Source: Enterosoma sp964427595 (lineage in GTDB: Bacteria > Bacillota_I > Bacilli_A > RFN20 > CAG-288). Taken from it: a stretch of 64,000 nucleotides of DNA. Of this stretch, positions 52,468 to 61,150 are shown piece after piece. The stretch lies in assembly GCA_964427595.1 (NCBI GenBank), contig CAYRUQ010000004.1, positions 1 to 64,000 of the forward strand, in the 5' to 3' direction. The translations under genes were made by a program, and so were the position numbers. The notes under the pieces are model-generated. The model saw only the letters and a list, made by a program, of their open reading frames with translations. It did not search any database and had not been told where the DNA came from. The first letter of the stretch is position 1. Each line of letters starts with the position of its first letter.

Positions 52468-53907
52468 TCAGTATGCTCTCGCATAATAAATGACATCTTC
52501 AGCTTTCTTTCCGGTGATCGGATCTGTATCAGCGAAAGGCATTTGATCAAAGGGGATGACACGAGGTGTAGCATTGAAAGCTTCTTTGATTTTCAATTCT
52601 TCTTCTCTATCACCCGAAGACATCAGTTTGGCGAAACCTTTGCCATTAGTGACAACATCTCCTAACTCTTCAAAAGAGTGAACTTCAACGATGTGCTCAT
52701 TGAGGAATTTAAGAGCTTTGTTATACATGCCGTCGTGAATCAAATCTAATTGTTTGACGACTTCATCAGCGACAGTATCGAGTTTCACACTCAGAGAAGC
52801 ACCATCAAATCTTCTAGTTAAAGTTACGACATCGTTATCTAAATCCTTAGGGCCGATGGCTACTCTTAAAGGAACACCTTTCATCTCGTATTGAGAGAAC
52901 TTCCAACCCGGATTCTTATCGGTCGTATCAAGGATGACTCTGACTTCTTTTTCTTTCAAAGCTGATTCTAACTTCTTGCATTCTTCCATGACGCTCTTAT
53001 CAGCATCAGGTCTGATCGGGATGATGACGACTTGGGTAGGAGCGACTTTAGGAGGTAAGACGAGACCTTCGTCATCTCCGTGCACCATGATGAGAGCGCC
53101 TAAAAGTCTTGTTGAGAAACCCCAACTCGTGTAATGAGGATAACGATATTCATTGTTCTTATCAGCAAAGCGTATGTTATAAGCTTCAGAAAATCCAGTT
53201 CCTAAGTAGTGGCTTGTTCCACATTGAAGAGCTTGGCAATCAGGCATCAAAGCTTCGATTGTATAAGTATCACAAGCACCAGCGAATCTCTCACTAGCCG
53301 GTTTTCGACCAGCGACGAAAGGAATGGCTAATAAATCTCTTCCTAACTCTGAATAAAGACGAAGGATCGTCAATGTGAAATCTCTTGCTTCATATTCGTC
53401 ATAGTGAAGGGTGTGACCTTCTTGCCAGAGGAATTCAGAGCCTCTTAAGAAGGGACGAGTGGTCTTTTCCCAACGGACAACTGAACACCACTGATTATAT
53501 TTGATAGGAAGATCATGATAAGAGTGAAGGATATCTTTAAAGTGATCACAAAAGAGAGTTTCACTGGTAGGCCTAACAACCATCGGTTCACTTAAAGTTT
53601 TATTTCCACCCATAGTGACTACTGCACATTCAGGAGCGAAGCCTTGGACATGCTCTTTTTCTTTATTGAGCAAATTCATAGGAATCAAACTAGGAAGATA
53701 AACATTTCTGACTCCTAAAGCCTTGATTTTCTTATTGAAGTAATCTTGGATGCTTTCCCAAATAGCAAAGCCATCGGGACGATAGACGATGAATCCCTTA
53801 GTTTGAGCGTAGTCCATCAATTCTGCTTTCAAACAGACATCGGTGTACCACTGAGTCAGATTCTCTTCTTTAGATGTGATTGATGTGACTTTTTTGTTCG
53901 CTTTCAT
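52468..53907 (-). CDS. proS: prolyl-tRNA synthetase, archaeal/eukaryotic-like type
   Basis: The 479-residue class II synthetase lacks the large editing insertion of the bacterial E. coli type, and has the extra C-terminal domain ending in Tyr (YARAY) typical of the short form. Motif 2 WEKTTRPFLRGSEFLWQEGHT and motif 3 MVHGDDEGLVLPP are visible. AAGGAGC precedes the ATG. No T-box leader exists in the 18 bases before the next gene. Confidence 0.95.
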   Translation of the reverse strand: MKANKKVTSITSKEENLTQWYTDVCLKAELMDYAQTKGFIVYRPDGFAIWESIQDYFNKKIKALGVRNVYLPSLIPMNLLNKEKEHVQGFAPECAVVTMGGNKTLSEPMVVRPTSETLFCDHFKDILHSYHDLPIKYNQWCSVVRWEKTTRPFLRGSEFLWQEGHTLHYDEYEARDFTLTILRLYSELGRDLLAIPFVAGRKPASERFAGACDTYTIEALMPDCQALQCGTSHYLGTGFSEAYNIRFADKNNEYRYPHYTSWGFSTRLLGALIMVHGDDEGLVLPPKVAPTQVVIIPIRPDADKSVMEECKKLESALKEKEVRVILDTTDKNPGWKFSQYEMKGVPLRVAIGPKDLDNDVVTLTRRFDGASLSVKLDTVADEVVKQLDLIHDGMYNKALKFLNEHIVEVHSFEELGDVVTNGKGFAKLMSSGDREEELKIKEAFNATPRVIPFDQMPFADTDPITGKKAEDVIYYARAY

Positions 53908-53925
53908 ATTGATGCTCCTTAATGA

Positions 53926-55674
53926 TTAGCAATTTTGATCTTCTAGACATTCATTGATGACTTCTTCTGGAATCATTTCTGGTAGAGAGGAAGGAAGAGC
54001 GACGCTGTCGCACTGTAATATCTTACCGGAATAGTGGACACAGATAGACATATCATCTAAATCCTTCAAATCGGCATAAACGATTTCGCCTGGATAGACT
54101 TTATATTCAGTTTCTATCAGTTTGAGATTGTTCTGATCAGGATCGTTATTCATGCTAGTTGTAAACTTCTTACCGACGATGAAGTATGAGAAGAGAGTGT
54201 TGATTTTACTGGGAAGAAGTGAGTTTGCAGAGCTGAGGTTGAGGGCGATTTTATGTCCTTTGTTGATGATGAGAGTTAAAAGATCTATCAGTTGTTGTAA
54301 GTAATCAGTATGAGTGACTAGGTCAGCTTCATCAAAGGTGATGATCCATTTGATGTTATGTAATCCGGCTAGACTCACGCAGTTGATGAACTGTCTCGCT
54401 AGATTGAACGGGATAGTCAATGATAATTCTATCTCTTTCCCTTTAGTGACTTGTTTGATAGACTCTAACACCTCATTGATCAAGACTTTAGAACCACCAT
54501 GGATGTTTTCGGAGATCCTCAATAAGGATGTGAAGTTATTGATCTCAGTTCCATATGGTTTAGAGGTGAGGAAATAGAAATCTTGTCTTCTCTCTTCTAA
54601 GTTGATAGTAGGAGTAAAGTAGATACGGAAGGTCTTATGTTGAATGACCTTCTTAACTTCATCAATGTGTTTGATTTTCTTATTATGATGTTCGTAAAAC
54701 TTCGGATCAAATAAGGCAGTCTGTGAATGGATAAGACCGGATACGATAGCATCGGCCATCGAAGAAGCTTGATTGATAGCTTTCTTTAGATTCTTGCCAT
54801 AGTAAGTGCTTGTTGAGATACCGATAGCTACTCCCAAGTTAGAGTTAGGAACTTTGAAGTTGAGATGCTGTTGAATAGCAGTGAGGAGAGTATAAGCCAT
54901 CTCCATCGTAGCGATTTTGCTAAGTGATGATGTCACGATCATGACTTCTTCTGTTTTGCTATAAACATAAAGGCTAGAGCGATTATTACAGTAATGAAGA
55001 AGCAAATCTACGATCTCCTTATTGATTTCAGTCAATTTCTTATAATCACCAAGAGGAGCTTTGTCATCTAAGTGATAAAGATGGAAGAAATAAACAGCAC
55101 TAAGAGCGTTATCTGCATTGCTGTTTAAGAAATCTTCAGCGCTTTGAAAATCATGTAAGAGATACTTTCTCTTATTTCCAAATGGACCTTCAATCTTCGT
55201 GAAAGTTGCAAAGGGAAGAAGGTGTGATTCAAAGTGGATGATTCCAGCTTCAAAATTGCAACCAGTTAGTTCCATCATTGAAGTCACATAACGATTCTTT
55301 TTGTTGATTTTGATACCAGCTTGAATGTATTGACTGCTTTGCTTTCCCTGTGAGATAGTCTTCAACCAATCTTGAACTCGATAGCGATCGCTAGCCATGA
55401 ACTGATCAAGAAATTCCTTCTCATCTAGAGTCTTCTTAGATGAGATGTTCATCTTATCGAAATAGGTAAATACCTTATTGAAATAATCAAATGTATAGAT
55501 TCTGATGTTGTTATCAAACTTCGGTTTGAAACCACGTTTTGGTGTCACATTGTTATAGATAATGACAGCTACAATCACTAAAAACATGATGCCGATCATG
55601 ACATAAAGGATGATGAAAGGGTATTGAGTGTACAAAGCTTGTTGCAGCATATTTTTAACTATATTAGATCCCAT
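53926..55674 (-). CDS. membrane protein with degenerate GGDEF and EAL domains
   Basis: A 582-residue protein with one N-terminal transmembrane helix (about 18-40). Residues about 165-310 follow the GGDEF fold (ALSAVYFFHLYHLDD, SSLYVYSKTEEVMIV, LGVAIGIST), but the GG(D/E)EF signature is replaced by SKTEE. Residues about 315-560 follow the EAL fold (FRIYFTPTINLEERRQDFYF where active enzymes have YQPI...EALlR), without the EAL catalytic acids. It is expected to be enzymatically inactive and may sense c-di-GMP or a partner. A TATAAT ends 8 bases before the ATG, without a Shine-Dalgarno sequence. Confidence 0.65.
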   Translation of the reverse strand: MGSNIVKNMLQQALYTQYPFIILYVMIGIMFLVIVAVIIYNNVTPKRGFKPKFDNNIRIYTFDYFNKVFTYFDKMNISSKKTLDEKEFLDQFMASDRYRVQDWLKTISQGKQSSQYIQAGIKINKKNRYVTSMMELTGCNFEAGIIHFESHLLPFATFTKIEGPFGNKRKYLLHDFQSAEDFLNSNADNALSAVYFFHLYHLDDKAPLGDYKKLTEINKEIVDLLLHYCNNRSSLYVYSKTEEVMIVTSSLSKIATMEMAYTLLTAIQQHLNFKVPNSNLGVAIGISTSTYYGKNLKKAINQASSMADAIVSGLIHSQTALFDPKFYEHHNKKIKHIDEVKKVIQHKTFRIYFTPTINLEERRQDFYFLTSKPYGTEINNFTSLLRISENIHGGSKVLINEVLESIKQVTKGKEIELSLTIPFNLARQFINCVSLAGLHNIKWIITFDEADLVTHTDYLQQLIDLLTLIINKGHKIALNLSSANSLLPSKINTLFSYFIVGKKFTTSMNNDPDQNNLKLIETEYKVYPGEIVYADLKDLDDMSICVHYSGKILQCDSVALPSSLPEMIPEEVINECLEDQNC

Positions 55675-55682
55675 AAACTAAA

Positions 55683-55711
55683 ATTATATATGCCTTTAAT
55701 ATTGTTAGCAA
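55683..55711 (-). promoter_or_regulatory. promoter of the GGDEF/EAL-like gene, leaderless geometry
   Basis: On the minus strand TTGCTA (55711-55706), 17-bp spacer, TATAAT (55688-55683). The ATG lies 8 bases after the -10, so the leader would be about 2 bases. Confidence 0.65.
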
Positions 55712-55753
55712 TTTCACCAAGATTATACTATATTTATCTTGGCCGATGGCCAA
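55702..55753 (+). promoter_or_regulatory. acpP promoter and overlapping inverted repeats
   Basis: TTGTTA (55702-55707), 16-bp spacer, TATACT (55724-55729). The -10 lies inside an inverted repeat CCAAGAT / ATCTTGG (55717-55723, 55736-55742), which adjoins a second one, TTGGCC-GAT-GGCCAA (55739-55753), in the leader. The -35 box overlaps that of the divergent gene, so the two promoters compete. Confidence 0.6.
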
Positions 55754-55772
55754 ACTAAACGGAGGTATCATC

Positions 55773-56012
55773 ATGGACATTTATGAGAAATTAAAGAAAC
55801 TTTTATCCAAGCAAGTTAAAAAGAAAACATTCGATATCGATAGTTTAACACCTGAAACTCGTCTTGATGAACTGGGACTTGATTCTTTAGATACTGCTGA
55901 ACTTTTGATCAATATCGAACAAGAATTCTCCCTTTCTGAGTTCACTCAAGAGGAGATGGCTAACGTTAGAACTATTAAAGACGTCAAAGAGCTCATCGAG
56001 AATAAGAAATAA
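55773..56012 (+). CDS. acpP: acyl carrier protein
   Basis: The 79-residue carrier for fatty-acid synthesis. The phosphopantetheine serine is S38 in LGLDSLDTAELL. The start at 55773 follows GGAGGT; an upstream in-frame ATG at 55746 lies within the second inverted repeat of the leader and is less likely. No fatty-acid genes adjoin. Confidence 0.93.
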   Translation: MDIYEKLKKLLSKQVKKKTFDIDSLTPETRLDELGLDSLDTAELLINIEQEFSLSEFTQEEMANVRTIKDVKELIENKK

Positions 56013-56078
56013 TTTTTGATTCTGCCTTTTTAAAAACTATTGCAAACAAAGGTGCTTTTTGCTATATTTGTTTGCGCT

Positions 56079-56154
56079 GCCTACTTAGCTCAGTTGGTAG
56101 AGCAACCGGCTGTTAACCGGTAGGTCGTAGGTCCGAGTCCTACAGTAGGCGCCA
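56079..56154 (+). tRNA. tRNA-Asn (GTT)
   Basis: A 76-nt cloverleaf with acceptor GCCTACT / AGTAGGC, anticodon loop CTGTTAA (GTT), T-arm GTAGG-TCCGAGT-CCTAC, discriminator G and encoded CCA. Confidence 0.96.
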
Positions 56155-56182
56155 TTTATATGGTCTCCATTGGAGGCTGTAT

Positions 56183-56255
56183 GGCCTGGTGGAGAAGCGG
56201 TCAACTCACATCCCTTTCAAGGATGCATTCACGGGTTCAAATCCCGTCCAGGTCA
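56183..56255 (+). tRNA. tRNA-Glu (TTC), CCA not encoded
   Basis: A 73-nt cloverleaf with acceptor GGCCTGG / CCAGGTC, anticodon loop CTTTCAA (TTC), T-arm ACGGG-TTCAAAT-CCCGT. The genomic sequence after discriminator A reads CAT, so CCA must be added after transcription, unlike the two other tRNAs here. Confidence 0.94.
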
Positions 56256-56270
56256 CATTATTGATATTCG

Positions 56271-56295
56271 CTGATGCCGATGGCGTCAGTTTTTT
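56271..56295 (+). terminator. terminator after the tRNA pair
   Basis: Stem CTGATGCC / GGCGTCAG with a T-G pair, 3-base loop and six T. Confidence 0.85.
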
Positions 56296-56431
56296 ATTTT
56301 CATCTTTTTCTTAGGTTTGTTATCTCTTTTAATATTTAAGAGATTAAAACCCTTTTGAATCATCTAAACTCTGTCATTGATGTTTATGCAAGCGCTCTCT
56401 AAAAAGTGTCTTTTTTGTAGTAGTTAATTAT

Positions 56432-56456
56432 GCTATACTTGCTGTAAGCGTTTACA
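56432..56456 (+). promoter_or_regulatory. EF-G paralogue promoter with cre-like operator
   Basis: An extended -10 TGCTATACT (56431-56439) is followed by TGTAAGCGTTTACA (56443-56456), a near-perfect CcpA/LacI-family cre site covering the predicted transcription start. A weaker half-matching site TGCAAGCGCT lies at 56387-56396. Binding would block initiation. Confidence 0.65.
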
Positions 56457-56472
56457 AAAAAGGAGCAGAAAT

Positions 56473-58536
56473 ATGGCATATACACCAGACAGAATTCGAG
56501 ACGTCGCCATAGTTGGCCACCAAGGCAGTGGTAAGACCACCTTGGTCGAAGCTTTGGCTTTGAAAGCCGGTCTGATTCAAGAGAAGGGAACAATCGAAAG
56601 CAAGAATACTATCTCCGATTACTTAGCTAAAGAGAAAGAAAAACAAGGCTCTCTTTCTACTAGCATCGTCCCTATCGTTTCACAAGATTGCAAAATCAAT
56701 CTGCTCGACCTTCCTGGCAATGATGATTTCGTATTTGAAACCATCGGTGTCACGAGATTAGTCAAAGGTGCTATCTTAGTCATCGATGCTTCTAAAGGTG
56801 TTCAAAACGGAACTCTTAAAGCCTTTAATCTTTTAAAGAAGAGAGGCGTTCCGATGTTCCTTTATCTCAATAAGATGGATAAAGAGAATGTCGATTTCAA
56901 CAAGCTTTATGATGAATTAAAAGAAAAATTAGATGATAAGAAATGTGTTCCTTTCACCTATCCGATAGGAAGAAAGGAAAACTTCGATGGCTTTGTTAAT
57001 GTCGTCGATCTCAAAGCTAGACGTTATAACGGAGTCACTTGTGTTGATGATGTCATCTATGATGATAAGAAAGCTATCGTCTTTGAACTTCACAATCGTC
57101 TTTGCGAAGCTGTCGCTACTGTCAACGATGAATTGTTAGATAGATTCTTCTCTGATACTCCTTTGACTAACGAAGAGATCAAGTATGGTCTTAAACAAGG
57201 TATCTTAAACGGAGAACTTTATCCGATCATCGTCGGTTCAGCTACTAAAGAGATCGGTATCAATACCCTTCTTGATATGCTCGTCACTTATCTACCATCA
57301 CCTTCTGATTTAAAACCTGTACCTGCGGTTGATAAGGATGGTAAAGAGGTCGGTTTGAAAACTTCTGCTGATGGCCCGTTAGCCTTGACTGTCTTTAAGA
57401 ACATCTACAACTCTTACCAAGGTATGATTTCCATCTTCAAAGTCCAATCGGGAACTATCAAAATCGGTGATGATCTCACTTGTTTAAACAATGGTCGCAG
57501 CTATAAAGTCTCTTCTTTTTTCAATGTCTGCGGTGAAAAACTGACTAATGTTTCTGAGATTGTCGCCGGTGATATCGGTGCCGTCTCAAGATTTGATGAC
57601 CTTCGTCTCGGTTACACTCTCTCGGGGGCTGATAAACCATTAAAGGTCGTTTCAGCCACATATCCGACACCGACTTACTTTGTGGCACTCGTTCCTGAAA
57701 GCAAGAAGGATTTAGATAAACTTTTCCAAGCTGGTGAGAGAATGTCTTTAGAAGATCCGACTATGTCTTTAACTAAAGATGAGACCACTAGTCAGATTCT
57801 TTTAGGCGGTCTATCTAAGACTCATGTCTCGTATTTGATGGAGAAGATCAAAGACGAATATAAAATCAGTTTCTCCACTGAGAAGATTCGTATCTCTTAT
57901 CGTGAGACGATCACTAAGACTGCCGAATCCGAAGGTAGATATGTCAAACAATCCGGAGGCGCTGGTTATTTCGGTGTCGTCAATATGCGTTTTGAACCTG
58001 CCGATGAGACTTCTTTCGCATCGACTGTCTTCGGCGGTCATATCGATAGAGGCTACTTCCCTGCTGTTGAAAAAGGCTTCCTTGAAGCTTTACAAAAAGG
58101 TGGTTTAGTCGGTGCTCCTGTCATCAAGGTGAAAGCTACTTTAATCGATGGTAAACAACACTCTGTCGACTCTAATGAAATGGCCTTTAAGAATGCGGGA
58201 ACTTTAGCTTTCAGAAACGCCTACAAAGATTTAGGTCCTATCCTTCTTGAACCCTATGATAGGATCACCGTCAATGTCCACAATGAATATTTAGGTGCCA
58301 CCTTAGGTGATCTTTCAAAGAGACGTGGTCGCATCATGTCAACAGAAGAAGGAAACGATAACACGATCGACATCATCGCTATCGTCCCTGAGGCTGAGAT
58401 TCAAGAATACGCCAATGAACTTAAATCGATCACCAAAGGTACTGGTTTCTTCAACCGTGTCTTTGAGGATTATGAACCTGTTCCCGATTTGATCAGCAAA
58501 GAGATCATTAAGGAATTAGGCGCTGATAATAAATGA
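56473..58536 (+). CDS. elongation factor G-like GTPase (FusA2-type)
   Basis: A 687-residue translational GTPase with motifs GHQGSGKTT (16-24), DLPGNDDF and NKMD, plus EF-G-like domains II to V (GGAGYFG and GHIDRGYFPAVEKGF in domain IV). The G1 and G3 motifs (usually AHIDAGKT and DTPGH) differ from canonical FusA, and it resembles the EF-G2/FusA2 paralogues whose role is not established. AGGAGC precedes the ATG. A cre-like operator suggests carbon-source control. It overlaps the next gene by ATGA. Confidence 0.88.
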   Translation: MAYTPDRIRDVAIVGHQGSGKTTLVEALALKAGLIQEKGTIESKNTISDYLAKEKEKQGSLSTSIVPIVSQDCKINLLDLPGNDDFVFETIGVTRLVKGAILVIDASKGVQNGTLKAFNLLKKRGVPMFLYLNKMDKENVDFNKLYDELKEKLDDKKCVPFTYPIGRKENFDGFVNVVDLKARRYNGVTCVDDVIYDDKKAIVFELHNRLCEAVATVNDELLDRFFSDTPLTNEEIKYGLKQGILNGELYPIIVGSATKEIGINTLLDMLVTYLPSPSDLKPVPAVDKDGKEVGLKTSADGPLALTVFKNIYNSYQGMISIFKVQSGTIKIGDDLTCLNNGRSYKVSSFFNVCGEKLTNVSEIVAGDIGAVSRFDDLRLGYTLSGADKPLKVVSATYPTPTYFVALVPESKKDLDKLFQAGERMSLEDPTMSLTKDETTSQILLGGLSKTHVSYLMEKIKDEYKISFSTEKIRISYRETITKTAESEGRYVKQSGGAGYFGVVNMRFEPADETSFASTVFGGHIDRGYFPAVEKGFLEALQKGGLVGAPVIKVKATLIDGKQHSVDSNEMAFKNAGTLAFRNAYKDLGPILLEPYDRITVNVHNEYLGATLGDLSKRRGRIMSTEEGNDNTIDIIAIVPEAEIQEYANELKSITKGTGFFNRVFEDYEPVPDLISKEIIKELGADNK

Positions 58537-59090
58537 AAGAACTAGGTAAGAAGGCTTTACTTTATCCTCAGCCAGTTTTAATCATCGCTAGTTACGACGA
58601 AGAGAATAACCCGGATGCGATGACAGCAGCCTGGGGTTGTGTCAGCGATGTCAGTGAAGTCACTCTCTGTCTTTCAAAAGATCACAAGACTGTCTCAAAT
58701 ATTCTCAAGAAAGGATATTTCACTCTCAGCATCGGGACTAAAGACTTAGCTGTTGAATGCGATTATTTCGGTTTAGTCAGTGGTCATGATGTCAAAGATA
58801 AAATCAGTCAAGCTCATCTTCATCAAGAAAAGAGCCCTCATGTGGATGCTCCACTAATCAAAGAATTTCCTTTGACTCTCGAGTGTAAATTTAAAAGCTT
58901 TGATGAAAAAAGTGAGTTTCTCAAAGGTGAAGTTATCTCTGTCTTAGCTGATGAGAAAATCCTCGATCAGAACGGGAAAGTCGACTCTGATAAGTTAGAA
59001 GCTATCTCTTATGATCCAGAAAGTCACTCCTATGTTTTGGTCAAAGGAAAAGTTGCTTTAGCTTTCCGAAGTGGCAAAAGCCTGTATTGA
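58533..59090 (+). CDS. flavin reductase-like FMN-binding protein
   Basis: The 185-residue protein of the flavin-reductase/split-barrel family has the typical opening LYPQPVLIIASYDEENNPDAMTAAWG (residues about 10-35), SKDHKTVSNILKKGYFTLSI, and ECKFKSFDEKSEFLKGEV. It probably binds FMN and transfers electrons. Substrate unknown. Coupled to the EF-G-like gene by a 4-base overlap and followed by a terminator. Confidence 0.88.
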   Translation: MKELGKKALLYPQPVLIIASYDEENNPDAMTAAWGCVSDVSEVTLCLSKDHKTVSNILKKGYFTLSIGTKDLAVECDYFGLVSGHDVKDKISQAHLHQEKSPHVDAPLIKEFPLTLECKFKSFDEKSEFLKGEVISVLADEKILDQNGKVDSDKLEAISYDPESHSYVLVKGKVALAFRSGKSLY

Positions 59091-59111
59091 AAGTCATTTC
59101 TCCTTTAATAT

Positions 59112-59144
59112 AAACCGTCGGAATGAGCCACCGACGGTTTTTTT
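59112..59144 (+). terminator. terminator of the EF-G-like operon
   Basis: A 10-bp stem AAACCGTCGG / CCGACGGTTT and seven T. Confidence 0.93.
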
Positions 59145-59157
59145 GATAAATTAAATA

Positions 59158-59187
59158 TTGAATAAGACAAGGTCAAGTAGGTATAAT
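59158..59187 (+). promoter_or_regulatory. rpsT promoter
   Basis: TTGAAT, 18-bp spacer, TATAAT (59182-59187). The leader is about 40 bases. Confidence 0.7.
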
Positions 59188-59233
59188 TTTAAAGCTTTGT
59201 GTCAACAAGCACAGAATAATCAGGAGATCAGAT

Positions 59234-59515
59234 ATGGCTAACATTAAATCACAGAAAAAACGTGTCATCACTAATGAAAAGAGAAGAATGGCTAATGCTT
59301 CCTTCAAATCCAGCATGAGAACTGCTATCAAGAAGGTCAGATTAGCTGTTGAAGCTGGCGACTTAGAAGCTGCTGAGAAGGCTCTTCCTATCGCTGTCTC
59401 TTTAATCGACAAATCCGTCGGTCGTGGTGTTCAACACATCAATACTGCCAGCCGTCAGAAGGCTCATTGCATGGCTAGCGTCGCTAGCTTGAGAGCTTCT
59501 AAGGCTCAGGCTTAA
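59234..59515 (+). CDS. rpsT: 30S ribosomal protein S20
   Basis: A 93-residue basic helical protein that binds 16S rRNA early in 30S assembly. It begins MANIKSQKKRVITNEKRR and continues with the three-helix S20 pattern (TAIKKVRLAVEAGD, KGVIHKN-like VGRGVQHINTASRQKA). AGGAGA precedes the ATG. Single-gene transcript with its own promoter and terminator, convergent with holA. Confidence 0.96.
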   Translation: MANIKSQKKRVITNEKRRMANASFKSSMRTAIKKVRLAVEAGDLEAAEKALPIAVSLIDKSVGRGVQHINTASRQKAHCMASVASLRASKAQA

Positions 59516-59555
59516 TCATTTTCTGTGCTGAGATAAATATTTAGAAAGCAAATAA

Positions 59556-59597
59556 GGGCTATTGCTTTACCCGAGGTAATTGCAGTAGCCCTTTTAT
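59556..59597 (+). terminator. rpsT terminator
   Basis: A two-part hairpin: outer stem GGGCTATTGC / GCAGTAGCCC with one G-T pair, inner stem TTACC / GGTAA, then TTTT. Confidence 0.88.
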
Positions 59598-59628
59598 TGT
59601 GATTAAAAACTAAAAATAAGAAGGATTT

Positions 59629-60588
59629 TTAATAAGTCAGAATGAAAGATTCTAGTCTTTCATCAGCTGAATCGAGATTCAATTTGATGTCTTTTTCTAT
59701 CTGACCTAACTTAACTAATGTCTCTATTAAAGTTGAATAAGAAGTTGAAGATAAAGCTTTTCTAGTGAAATAGATCTTTCCTACTTTGATTTTGTTAGTC
59801 TTAGTAGAAAGTTCAGAGGCGATCACTTCATTAGTTAGCCCTTTCTTAATCAAATAGGAACATAAAGCTAAAAAGGTGAATTGATTAGAGAGGATAGTTA
59901 AGATACTGATCGCATCTCTTCCATTTTTTCTTAGTTCTTGATAACTTTGCAAAGCTGAGGCTTTTTTCTTGGTGACTATCTTTTCAGCTAAGTCATAAAC
60001 TTTATCTTCGAGAGGTTTATTGACGAGGAGGTTGACATCATCTTCTCTAATTTTATCTGTGTAAAGAAGAAGTTTGTCAAGGTTGTTCATGAATAACATG
60101 TAGTCGCCCCTGCAGTATTCTTTAAGAAGATTAACAGCTTCTTTAGAGATATCTTTATTCTCTTTCTTAGCTTTTCTTGCTGCTTTAAAGTAGAGGTCAT
60201 CATCATTTAATTCATGCACTTCTTCAAAGATAGCCGGTAAGTCTTTTAAAACTTTAACAATTTCGTTTGTGGAATCCAAATTTCCAGGTACAGTGATGTA
60301 AAGATCACTGCTGTTATCAGGATTTTTGATGTAAGAAAGAAGTTCTTTAAACTCGTTTTGTTGTGACTTGCTGCCCTTTACTTTAGAGGTTGAAAGATAA
60401 GAGACACCACTATAAAGAACTTTTTTAGTACCACCATCAAAAGAGATGGACGTACATTCAAAGGCTACATCGGAAGGTGAATCCTTACTAGCATCATACT
60501 TGATTAAAACATCTTTAAAAGCAGAGGTATCTTCTCTTACTTTTTCAGCGATGAGACCAGAATCACTTCCGAAATAGACTTTAATCAT
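59629..60588 (-). CDS. holA: DNA polymerase III delta subunit HolA
   Basis: The 319-residue clamp-loader subunit opens the beta clamp. It has the HolA layout of N-terminal AAA-like domain without Walker motifs (MIKVYFGSDSGLIAEKV) and helical collar domain (KPLEDKVYDLAEKIV, LSILSNQFTFL-like SILTILSNQFTFLALCSYL). Sequence is divergent, as is usual for HolA. It follows ppiB closely (5 bases). Confidence 0.87.
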   Translation of the reverse strand: MIKVYFGSDSGLIAEKVREDTSAFKDVLIKYDASKDSPSDVAFECTSISFDGGTKKVLYSGVSYLSTSKVKGSKSQQNEFKELLSYIKNPDNSSDLYITVPGNLDSTNEIVKVLKDLPAIFEEVHELNDDDLYFKAARKAKKENKDISKEAVNLLKEYCRGDYMLFMNNLDKLLLYTDKIREDDVNLLVNKPLEDKVYDLAEKIVTKKKASALQSYQELRKNGRDAISILTILSNQFTFLALCSYLIKKGLTNEVIASELSTKTNKIKVGKIYFTRKALSSTSYSTLIETLVKLGQIEKDIKLNLDSADERLESFILTY

Positions 60589-60593
60589 TTGAA

Positions 60594-61097
60594 TTATTTA
60601 ATCTTTGCAAAATCAGCGATGTCTTCGTCGATGACATCGACTTTCTCAATGATGACAGGAGTCAAAGGTTTATCATCAGCATCTTTTCTGACGCTAGCGA
60701 TTTGATCGACGACTTCCATGCCGCTGATGACATGTCCGAAAGCTGCATATTGTCCATCTAAGAAACCATCATCTGCATCGCAGATGAAGAATTGAGAGCT
60801 AGCGGTATCATAGCCCATAGCTCTAGCCATCGAGATAGTTCCTCTCTTATGAGAGATGCGGTTATTGACTCCGTTTAATGCGAATTCACCTTTGATGTTG
60901 TAACTAGCACCGCCGGTTCCATTTCCGTTAGGATCTCCGCCTTGAATCATGAAACCCTTGATGACACGATGAAAGGTTAATCCATCATAGAAACCCTCTT
61001 TGGCAAGAGAGGCGAAATTATTGGAACTGATAGGAGCATTTTCTCTATCTAACTCTAAAGTGATATCACCGTAATTTTTGATATGTAAAACAATCAT
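60594..61097 (-). CDS. ppiB: cyclophilin-type peptidyl-prolyl isomerase
   Basis: The 167-residue cytoplasmic cyclophilin catalyses proline cis-trans isomerisation. Core residues are visible: FHRVIKGFMIQGGDPNGNGTGG (contains catalytic Arg), RGTISMARA, SQFFIC and YAAFGHVISGM. No signal peptide. AAGGAG precedes the ATG. Confidence 0.95.
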   Translation of the reverse strand: MIVLHIKNYGDITLELDRENAPISSNNFASLAKEGFYDGLTFHRVIKGFMIQGGDPNGNGTGGASYNIKGEFALNGVNNRISHKRGTISMARAMGYDTASSQFFICDADDGFLDGQYAAFGHVISGMEVVDQIASVRKDADDKPLTPVIIEKVDVIDEDIADFAKIK

Positions 61098-61150
61098 ATT
61101 TATTCTCCTTGAATAGTTTTAAAAAGCAGGGCTTCAAGCCCTGCTGTTAT

